Shown here: one piece after another, positions 15,716 to 21,368 of the stretch
How positions within the stretch are numbered: position 1 is the first letter of the stretch
Layout of the letters: each line of letters opens with the position of its first letter
Source of the DNA: Acidimicrobiia bacterium
GTDB lineage: Bacteria > Actinomycetota > Acidimicrobiia > Spongiisociales > JAHEDJ01
Assembly (NCBI GenBank): GCA_030598025.1
Contig: JAUVQS010000011.1
Location: forward strand, 1 to 21,368
DNA: 21,368 nt
Reading direction: 5' to 3'
The notes under the pieces: generated by a model
Databases searched by the model: none
What the model saw: the letters and a program-made list of their open reading frames with translations, nothing else
What the model was told of the DNA's origin: nothing
Program-made: the position numbers and the translations under genes

Positions 15716-16701
15716 CGCTGAACCTTCCCGAAGAGGCCTTGCGGGCGAAAGAGCAGAACAGCCAGAAAGATGACGAACACTCCGAGCAGTTTGGACGAAC
15801 CCGGTACGAAGATCTGAGTCATCTCCTGTGTGAGGCCGATAACCAGACCACCGACTACAGCGCCGGGTATCGAACCCATCCCACCCAACACGACGACGAT
15901 GAACGCAATGATGTTGAACGTGGCGCCGGCCGTGGGGGACACAAATAGGAACGGCATGACCAGGGCGCCGGCTGCTCCAACGCACGCAGCGCCAATACCG
16001 AAGGTGATCGTGTAGATGCGGCGTACGTCGATTCCCACCATCTCGGCGCCTTCGGGCTCCTGGGCGGCTGCCCGGATGGCCGCGCCCAGCTGTGTCCGAT
16101 GAATGAGGACGTAGATCGCGCCGCCGAGGAGGAGGGCCACCATGAAGGCGATCAGTTTCGGCAATGAGACCACTGCTCCGAAAACTTTGATGGGGAAGTC
16201 CAACGTGAATAGGCCAAGGTCGAACTCGTTGCGGGCGTAGGCGAGTTCGATCGACCGAGGGGTCCCGGTGAACAGCACGAGAGCCAGGTTCTCGATGACG
16301 ATGGCGATCCCCAGCGTCAGTAGAAGCTGATTGTGGATCGGGGCGTCCATCACCGGGTTGATCGCGAATCTCTGGATGCCGACGCCGATCACAAAAAGCA
16401 GAGGGATGGTGATCAGCAGGGATACGTAGGGGTCAATGCCGTAGTTGTCGAAGAGGAGATAGCTGGCGTAGATGGCAATGGTCATCAGGGCGCCATGAGC
16501 GAAGTTGATGATGTCCAGCACTCCAAAGACGAGGCTGAGTCCCATGGCTACTAGGGCGTAGACCCCACCGATCAGAAGACCCGACACAAGGGCTTGGGCG
16601 AACACCGTCTGGTTGGTATCCCACCAGGTTGATTGTGTGAGTATCACCGCCACCAGAATTGCGAGGACGGCCCAAGCTGCTTGCCTGAGCCGTCCTCGCA
16701 T
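15712..16701 (-). CDS. livH: Branched-chain amino-acid-type ABC transporter permease LivH
   Basis: The protein has 329 residues with about eight membrane segments. Typical LivH stretches are ALVSGLLIGGVYALVAMGLSLVFGVLDIINFAHGALMTI near the N-terminus, the loop AAAQEPEGAEMVGIDVRRIYTITFGIG, and VVVLGGMGSIPGAVVGGLVIG. ATG 16701 has AAAGGAG about 9 bp upstream. The frame before it, up to 16815, reads through the end of livK in an Arg/Ser-rich, non-membrane composition and was discarded. It forms the substrate channel with LivM. Confidence 0.94.
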   Translation of the reverse strand: MRGRLRQAAWAVLAILVAVILTQSTWWDTNQTVFAQALVSGLLIGGVYALVAMGLSLVFGVLDIINFAHGALMTIAIYASYLLFDNYGIDPYVSLLITIPLLFVIGVGIQRFAINPVMDAPIHNQLLLTLGIAIVIENLALVLFTGTPRSIELAYARNEFDLGLFTLDFPIKVFGAVVSLPKLIAFMVALLLGGAIYVLIHRTQLGAAIRAAAQEPEGAEMVGIDVRRIYTITFGIGAACVGAAGALVMPFLFVSPTAGATFNIIAFIVVVLGGMGSIPGAVVGGLVIGLTQEMTQIFVPGSSKLLGVFVIFLAVLLFRPQGLFGKVQR

Positions 16702-16726
16702 GGTCAGTATCTCCTTTGCCCTGGAG

Positions 16727-18061
16727 CTAGTTGTTGCTCCAGGCAGTACCCGGGAAGACCGGGTCGGTCTCACGCAGGTCGAGCGGGTACACCTGCTGTA
16801 CCGCGCCGTCGACAACCTGCATCAGAACCGGCTGCGCGCTGATGTTCTCACCCGTCTCATCAAATGCGATGGGACCGGGATAGGCCATGAAGTGATCGGC
16901 GAGATTGGTTTCGGCAAGTGCGGCACGAACGTCGGCCGGATCCGACGAACCGGCCCGCTCGAGCGCGTCGGCGATCACGTGGATCGCTTGATAGGAGAGC
17001 ATCGCCTCTGTATCCATGGGCTCACCATAGGCAGCTTCGAACCTCTCGAGAATGCCCTGCACTACGGGGTCCGAAGCATTGAAGTGGTAGTTGGAGTTGA
17101 AGAACAACTCTGCAGAAGCTCCAAAGTCGGCGACGAACTGCGGGGTGTGGAATGCGCCCTGTGCGATACCTATCACAGCCTTCACATCGACCTCGAGGTC
17201 GGTGGCGGCACGAGCGGCCAAAAGCCCGTCGTTGTAATAGCCGGTGATCACGATCACGTCGGGTGACACCGCGGCAGCCTGGCTCATTTCCGTCGTCAGG
17301 TCGGTGACCTCGAACGGTGGGTAGGGAATCCGAGCGGTCACCTCTATGCCGTAGTCCGCTGCGGCTGCTTCGAAGGCGTCGGCCACCGAAACTCCGAACC
17401 CGGTGTCGTCGTGAAGGTAGGCGACGGTCTTGATTTCATCGCCGGCCAGTTCACTGAGGAACTGCGCCCCACTGGCGCCCATGCTCGTTGCGTTCGGCTG
17501 GATGCGGAAGACGTTCGTGTAGCCCTGGTCGAGGATGGAATCGGCCACAGCTACATCGATCACCAGCGGAACACCATCACGCTCGGCGATAGCTGCCACG
17601 AGCGTGGTAACGGCAGACTGATACGTGCCGATGATCGCCGAAACGCCATCGCCGATCAGGCGCTCGGCCTCGGACTGGCCGACCTCGGCTGCACCGGTCG
17701 AATCGGCGGACACCAACTCGAGAGGTGCACCACCCAGGGAAGCGATACCGCCGGCTGCGTTAATTTCCTCGACGGCCATCCTGGCACCATTGTCCATCCG
17801 GTTTCCGGCGCCGGCCAGGCCTCCGGTGAGCGGATGGATAGACCCGATCAACACCGGTCCGGCCGGCGCAATAGTGCCTTCCGTCGTGTCGGGAGTGTCG
17901 GGCTGCGTCGTATCGGGAGTGTCGGGAGTGTCGGGCTGCGTCGTATCGGGCGAAGCCGTAGCCGCCGTTGTGGTAGTTGTCTCCTCAGAATCGCTGACGC
18001 ACGCCGTAGCGATCAATGCCAACGAGAGAAGCAAGGATAAGTAAATGGTGATCTTTCTCAT
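16727..18061 (-). CDS. livK: Solute-binding lipoprotein of the LivK (amino acid/amide) family
   Basis: The protein has 444 residues. A lipoprotein signal peptide ends in LIATAC with the lipid-modified C21, followed by a Thr/Asp/Pro-rich linker to about residue 65. The periplasmic-binding fold starts at VLIGSIHPLTGGLAGAG, and the family's NGARMAVEEINAAGGI follows. Later landmarks are VSAIIGTYQSAVTT, TVAYLHDDTGFGVS and MLSYQAIHVIADALERAG. It captures the substrate outside the membrane for LivHMGF. The family binds leucine-like amino acids but also amides, urea and aromatic acids, so the ligand is open. ATG 18061 has GGAAAGG upstream. It is the first gene of the operon; a promoter and operator lie just in front. 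Confidence 0.93.
   Translation of the reverse strand: MRKITIYLSLLLSLALIATACVSDSEETTTTTAATASPDTTQPDTPDTPDTTQPDTPDTTEGTIAPAGPVLIGSIHPLTGGLAGAGNRMDNGARMAVEEINAAGGIASLGGAPLELVSADSTGAAEVGQSEAERLIGDGVSAIIGTYQSAVTTLVAAIAERDGVPLVIDVAVADSILDQGYTNVFRIQPNATSMGASGAQFLSELAGDEIKTVAYLHDDTGFGVSVADAFEAAAADYGIEVTARIPYPPFEVTDLTTEMSQAAAVSPDVIVITGYYNDGLLAARAATDLEVDVKAVIGIAQGAFHTPQFVADFGASAELFFNSNYHFNASDPVVQGILERFEAAYGEPMDTEAMLSYQAIHVIADALERAGSSDPADVRAALAETNLADHFMAYPGPIAFDETGENISAQPVLMQVVDGAVQQVYPLDLRETDPVFPGTAWSNN
17891..17947. repeat. 33-bp tandem repeat in the LivK linker
   Basis: A 24-bp block is repeated exactly at 17891-17914 and 17924-17947, with period 33 bp (11 codons). It encodes the repeated linker DTTQPDTPDTP. 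The repeat keeps frame and is a likely site of length variation between strains. Confidence 0.75.
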
Positions 18062-18088
18062 TCCGAACCTTTCCGAGCTTTCCCCTTC

Positions 18089-18116
18089 GTGTTTCGCTCA
18101 ACGAAACACTGTTTCG
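18089..18116. promoter_or_regulatory. Operator cluster TGTTTCG/CGAAACA in front of livK
   Basis: Three alternating half-sites lie here. GTGTTTCG-N5-CGAAACAC (18089-18109) is a perfect 8-bp inverted repeat. Its right half also forms the perfect 15-bp palindrome CGAAACA-C-TGTTTCG (18102-18116). Relative to the promoter at 18131-18160 (minus) the cluster covers roughly +8 to +35, a position suited to repression. An IclR- or TetR-type regulator would fit the 15-bp palindrome; the IclR gene at 7631 is the nearest candidate. Confidence 0.6.
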
Positions 18117-18130
18117 GGCTCGATGTAGGA

Positions 18131-18160
18131 AATGTAGTATCGCCGACGAACCGGTGTCAA
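18131..18160 (-). promoter_or_regulatory. livKp: Sigma70-like promoter of the liv operon
   Basis: On the minus strand a perfect TTGACA (18160-18155) is followed after 18 bp by TACATT (18136-18131), 4 of 6 matches to the -10 consensus. Transcription would start near 18124 and give a leader of about 60 nt before the livK ATG. It is the clearest promoter in the window. Confidence 0.55.
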
Positions 18161-18175
18161 CGGATAGGCAGATTC

Positions 18176-18556
18176 ATGTCGAAGTCACCTCTCGAGTTGG
18201 TTCGCGAGTACCTGACCGCGGCCGGGGAGCGTCGATTGGAGGAGGCCACGAGCTACCTCGACTCCGACGCAGTTCTGATCTTTCCACAGGGTCGCTTCGA
18301 GGGCCTGGATGAAATGGCAGCGGCAATGAAGGACCGCTATCGCTCAATCGGCAAAACGCACGAGACCTGGGATGTAACTAGCTCAGGAGCCGACACGGTT
18401 GTCATCACGACCGGCAGCCTCCACGGTGTCAACAACCACGGGATTGCCTTCGAGGGAATCCGGTTCTGCGATCGGTTCGTGATTCGGGATGGGCTCATCG
18501 TGGAGCAACACGTCTGGAACGACCTGGCCGAGTCGGGTGTGCTGGACCTGCGCTGA
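18176..18556 (+). CDS. SnoaL/NTF2-like small protein
   Basis: The protein has 126 residues, the usual size for one NTF2-like cone fold. The pattern fits the family: N-terminal helices LELVREYLTAAGERRLEEATSYLDSDAVLIFP, then FEGLDEMAAAMKDRY, and C-terminal strands with GIRFCDRFVIRDGLIVEQHVWND. Family members are isomerases, hydrolases or ligand-binding proteins, so the activity is not assignable. ATG 18176 has only a weak GGATAGG upstream; a GTG at 18089 would extend the frame through the livK operator and was rejected. It is divergent from livK and may share its control region; it ends 26 bp from the convergent SDR gene. Confidence 0.8.
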   Translation: MSKSPLELVREYLTAAGERRLEEATSYLDSDAVLIFPQGRFEGLDEMAAAMKDRYRSIGKTHETWDVTSSGADTVVITTGSLHGVNNHGIAFEGIRFCDRFVIRDGLIVEQHVWNDLAESGVLDLR

Positions 18557-18582
18557 GGCGATCCGGGCTCGTCGACATTCCG

Positions 18583-19305
18583 CTACGGGATTGAAGTTCG
18601 GCGACCGCCGTCCAAGAAGATCGTCGATCCGTTCATTACCGTCGCCGCGTCGTCGAGTAGCAGAGCGACCGCCCATGCGACATCGGCCGGAGTGGCGAAA
18701 CGATCCACTGATGCTTCGTCCAGGAGACGTTGCCGAGCTTCTTCGGCCGAGAGACCGCCGGCATCGGCGAGGTGTTCGATGAGTCGATCAACCCGGGGAC
18801 TGTCAACCGGTCCCGGTGCCACTGCATGGCAGGTGACTCCACGCGGCCCATACGCCGCAGCGAGCTGCCGCACCAGTGCAGCCAGGGCCGCGTTGGCAAC
18901 TCCTGCCGAAACCGAAGCAGGCACCGGATCGTATCCCAGGTGACCTGTAACAGCGACGATTCGGCTCCCGGCGACGAAGCGATCGTCGACCGCACGCACC
19001 AGGCGCAACAATCCGTTGACCTTCACATCGACGGCTTCGAGCACCGACTGGGTGTCGACGTTGGCCACTCCACCGGCCAGCGGCGGTCCCGCAACGTGGA
19101 CCAGGGCCCGGACCGCACCGTCGACGCGGTCGGCGACCAATGCCACGGAGTCCTCGTCTCGAAGATCCACTTCCATCAACCCGGCGCTCTCGTTTCCGTG
19201 CCGGGCCAAGCCCAACACGGCCAGCCCCCGAGCACGTAGGGCGTCAGCAATCGCCGAACCTAACGCCCCGCTGGCACCGGCCACTACCGCCCATTCGTGA
19301 GTCAC
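18583..19305 (-). CDS. SDR-fold protein lacking the catalytic Ser-Tyr-Lys
   Basis: The protein has 240 residues, normal for a classical short-chain dehydrogenase. The nucleotide-binding start is VVAGASGALG (7-16), followed by DLRD (47-50), HVAGPP at the NNAG position, and the C-terminal AVAPGPVDSPR. The active site is degenerate: the usual S reads VTG (119-121), and YxxxK reads AGVAN (134-138), so tyrosine and lysine are both missing. It may be a non-enzymatic or altered SDR. GTG 19305 was chosen because GAGGAGG lies 5 bp upstream; the GTG at 19311 would sit directly on that site. It begins 13 bp after the MmgE/PrpD stop, so it is in the same operon. Confidence 0.85.
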   Translation of the reverse strand: MTHEWAVVAGASGALGSAIADALRARGLAVLGLARHGNESAGLMEVDLRDEDSVALVADRVDGAVRALVHVAGPPLAGGVANVDTQSVLEAVDVKVNGLLRLVRAVDDRFVAGSRIVAVTGHLGYDPVPASVSAGVANAALAALVRQLAAAYGPRGVTCHAVAPGPVDSPRVDRLIEHLADAGGLSAEEARQRLLDEASVDRFATPADVAWAVALLLDDAATVMNGSTIFLDGGRRTSIP

Positions 19306-19318
19306 GGACACCTCCTCG

Positions 19319-20719
19319 TCAGTGGGTGAGTTCCATCATGCCCGAAACCGATGGTGCCTCGTCGAGTGCCCAGATGGCTCGCTCGAGTTCACTCACCTGC
19401 TCGGCCGGGATTACCTGGCGGGCGTTGAGACGGAACTTGGTGGCCAACTCCTCCGGCGACAGGGGTCGATCCGGGCCACCGCGGTTGTAGCTGATTCGTT
19501 CTGAGAGTTCAGAGCCGTCTCGCAGGCGGACGGTCAGTACGGCGGGAAACTGGTGCGGGAAGATGTCGGTGGCCTCGTCGTCGGCAACGCAACGCACGAG
19601 TCCGGCAAGGCGAAGACGCTCGGGATCGTTGAGCGTCTCTTCTGTGAAGTCGTTGGAGTAGACGCCTAAGCCGCCACCTCCGACCAACGCAGTTGCGACC
19701 GTGAAGGGTCCACTGAATTTGGCGTGATAGGGAGTCAGCGGCCTTGCCTTCTGCTCAGCCGGTTCGGCAATGGTGCGCAGCACGGGGGCCGGTACACCCA
19801 GTTCGATTGCTTCGATCTCGGCCGGCTCAACTCCCCGCGCCCGGAGTGCGAGGGCGGCGTCGATACCAGCGTGGGTGAAATGATTGGTCGGGTAGGGCTT
19901 GTAGAAGATGCGGGGCAGCTCCCAGGTCTCGCTAAGCCCATCAAGAATTGCTCCTTCGTTGAACCGTCCCTCCGAGTAGGCCTGGAAGAACCCGAAACGG
20001 CCTTCGAGAACTGTGGGGGGCCCGGTCAGCCCGTGGCGTGCCATCAGCGCGGCGGTGACTCCGGCGTGGGCTGCCCATCCGCAGTGGATTCGCTTCACCG
20101 AGCCTCCGGTGCGGTTCGCTTCCAGCAATCCGGCGCCCATGCTGGCGGCGATCCCGATGGAGTGGGCTATCTGCTCGGCGTTGAGGCCCAGCAGAGTGGC
20201 GACGGACGCCGCTGCGCCCAGCGTTCCGACGATCGAGGTGGCGTGCAGGCCGTTCTCGAAAAATATCGAGTTGCGGATCTCCGGGTCGTAGGAAGCCATG
20301 CCCAACCGCACGCAGATCTCATCCCCCACCGCGACTGCCGCCAGCAGGTCGCGCCCCGACGCACCCTCTGCCTCTGCGATGGCGACAGCCGCCGGGACGA
20401 TGGACGACGAGGGGTGCAGAACAGATGGGAGATGAGTGTCGTCGAAATCGAGTGCATGGGCGAGTGTGCCGTTGACGAGAGCGGTCGACGCAGGTGGGAA
20501 ACGATCGGAGCTACCGATGACTGCCGCCTTTGGAGCCCCTGCAGACTCACGGGCAACCGCCAGCGCGATTGCCCCGGGTTCCTCATCTCGGGCCGCGAGG
20601 CTGTTGCCGACGACATCAAACACTCGCTCTTTGGCGTCCTGGGCCAGATACCCGTCCAGCCCCGTCGAACGGGTTCGGGCTGCGAATTCGCCGAGGGTGG
20701 CGACTAGCCCGTCAGGCAT
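19319..20719 (-). CDS. MmgE/PrpD-family protein (copy 2, canonical)
   Basis: The protein has 466 residues. The motifs are close to the family norm: NGTLAHALDFDDTHLPSVLHPSSSIVPAA, the segment NRTGGSVKRIHCGWAAHAGVTAAL, GRFGFFQAY and FYKPYPTNHFTHAGIDAAL. The family includes 2-methylcitrate dehydratase, cis-aconitate decarboxylase and iminodisuccinate epimerase. This copy retains the DFDD and HP residues that are altered in copy 1 (11926-13266). ATG 20719 overlaps the stop of the cyclase gene; a TTG at 20725 would add two residues. It lies between a cyclase-family hydrolase and an SDR-like protein in one operon. Confidence 0.9.
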   Translation of the reverse strand: MPDGLVATLGEFAARTRSTGLDGYLAQDAKERVFDVVGNSLAARDEEPGAIALAVARESAGAPKAAVIGSSDRFPPASTALVNGTLAHALDFDDTHLPSVLHPSSSIVPAAVAIAEAEGASGRDLLAAVAVGDEICVRLGMASYDPEIRNSIFFENGLHATSIVGTLGAAASVATLLGLNAEQIAHSIGIAASMGAGLLEANRTGGSVKRIHCGWAAHAGVTAALMARHGLTGPPTVLEGRFGFFQAYSEGRFNEGAILDGLSETWELPRIFYKPYPTNHFTHAGIDAALALRARGVEPAEIEAIELGVPAPVLRTIAEPAEQKARPLTPYHAKFSGPFTVATALVGGGGLGVYSNDFTEETLNDPERLRLAGLVRCVADDEATDIFPHQFPAVLTVRLRDGSELSERISYNRGGPDRPLSPEELATKFRLNARQVIPAEQVSELERAIWALDEAPSVSGMMELTH

Positions 20720-21368
20720 CGACAATGGCGAGTGGCCGAATCGGCGATCCAGTCCCGCCCACGATCTTGAGAGGCGAAGCGACGAACAAGAACTCGCGGG
20801 CTCCGCTGGCGGCCAGGCCGGTGAGGTTCATGACTTCAATAATGTGAATACCGGCCTCCACCATCAGGATGCGATGCACCGGCAATGTGGCGTGGCCGGC
20901 GCCGGGCCGTATCACCTCGTACGCGATGGTCTCCGCGCCGCTCACGCGAACTCCCCGATCTGCCAACCAGTGACCGGCGGACTCACCAGGCCCCGGGGCG
21001 CCACCCACCTGTCCTCGAAACAGATCGGGATCGCCCCAGTGCGCAGCCCAACCGGGACGGATCAACACAGCGTCGCCCGGCCCGATAGTGACGCCGGCGG
21101 CAGATCTGGCCGCCTCCAGGGCATCGGCGGTCACTTCGTAGCCGGGCTCCAGGACCTCAACTTCGTGCAGGGCGGCCACATTTAACAAGACGCCACGGCA
21201 GAGGATCGGTTCGACCGTATCGATGCCGAATGCGGTCAGCCCGTGATTCGATTGTGAGGCGGCCGCCTCCGCACCGCCATGAAGAAGGCCGTCCTGGGAG
21301 ACATGACCGAGCGCATCGAGGTGCGTGCCGACGTGGCCCCCCAAGAGGAACATCTCGTTGGCAGCCGA
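20712..21368 (-). CDS. Cyclase-family metal-dependent hydrolase (5' end cut by window edge)
   Basis: The frame is open to the right edge, so the N-terminus is missing; about 218 residues are visible. Near the visible start, NEMFLLGGHVGTHLDALGH contains HxGTHxDxxxH, the metal-binding motif of the cyclase family (PF04199), which includes kynurenine formamidase and isatin hydrolase. Later landmarks are GVLLNVAALH, GDAVLIRPGWAAHWG and AIAYEVIRPG-like sequence. These enzymes hydrolyse amide bonds of formamides or cyclic amides with a metal centre. Its stop overlaps the start of the next gene, so it heads or lies within the second catabolic operon. Confidence 0.88.
   Translation of the reverse strand, partial: SAANEMFLLGGHVGTHLDALGHVSQDGLLHGGAEAAASQSNHGLTAFGIDTVEPILCRGVLLNVAALHEVEVLEPGYEVTADALEAARSAAGVTIGPGDAVLIRPGWAAHWGDPDLFRGQVGGAPGPGESAGHWLADRGVRVSGAETIAYEVIRPGAGHATLPVHRILMVEAGIHIIEVMNLTGLAASGAREFLFVASPLKIVGGTGSPIRPLAIVDA

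Noticed and set aside
15716..15985. N-terminal extension of LivM (and similar extensions of LivH, LivG and the HdrCB-like protein)
   Set aside because: The extensions overlap the upstream genes in Arg/Cys-rich sequence. Internal ATG codons with coupled stops or ribosome sites give family-consistent starts.
16629..16650. TGTGAGTATCACC as a third CRP-type site
   Set aside because: The half-sites are 3 bp apart rather than 6 and lie inside the livH coding region.
19724..20707. A 327-codon plus-strand open frame
   Set aside because: It is the antisense of the canonical MmgE/PrpD gene, with no ribosome site and no recognisable domain.

Overview
The window is about 21.4 kb of GC-rich, densely coding bacterial DNA. 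Nearly all genes lie on the minus strand, with GTG and TTG starts and 1-4 bp stop/start overlaps. An actinobacterium, perhaps of the Acidimicrobiia type, fits best. The clues are high GC, the Thr/Asp/Pro-rich linker behind the lipobox of the solute-binding protein, and the gene content. This is inference; no ribosomal RNA or marker gene is present. No tRNA, rRNA, CRISPR array, insertion sequence or phage gene was seen.

Region 1 (1-7030) is a redox module. In transcription order it holds a soluble HdrC/HdrB-type iron-sulfur protein (6824-5598), EtfB, EtfA, and a membrane-bound iron-sulfur oxidoreductase of the ETF:menaquinone-oxidoreductase type (3833-1839). After a 358-bp gap comes an HdrA protein carrying a GltD-like NAD(P)H module, cut by the left edge. 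Two perfect CRP-type palindromes (TGTGA-N6-TCACA) lie 179-180 bp upstream of the two operon starts, so the two units are probably co-regulated.

Region 2 (6825-7630) is an 806-bp interval without a confident gene. It holds one of the CRP-type sites inside a 30-bp dyad, a GC-rich hairpin, three repeats of a GTGACGCTT...GCGTC dyad with 31-32 bp period, a possible 47-codon reading frame, and the leader of an IclR regulator.

Region 3 (7631-18116) is an IclR-family regulator convergent with a nine-gene operon. The operon runs from 18061 down to 8410: livK, livH, livM, livG, livF, an MmgE/PrpD protein, an Asp/Glu-hydantoin racemase family protein, a fumarate-reductase-type FAD protein and a hydantoinase/dihydroorotase-type cyclic amidohydrolase. 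Its upstream region has a good sigma70-like promoter followed by three alternating copies of TGTTTCG/CGAAACA, a likely operator. Uptake of a small amino-acid-like or cyclic amide compound followed by ring opening, isomerisation and oxidation is the simplest reading; the substrate is unknown.

Region 4 (18176-21368) has a divergent SnoaL/NTF2-like protein. A second minus-strand cluster enters from the right edge: a cyclase-family metal hydrolase (cut by the edge), a second MmgE/PrpD protein and an SDR-fold protein that has lost its catalytic residues. Its enzyme classes echo region 3, so both halves may serve one catabolic island, with the Etf/Hdr module as a possible but unproven electron outlet.
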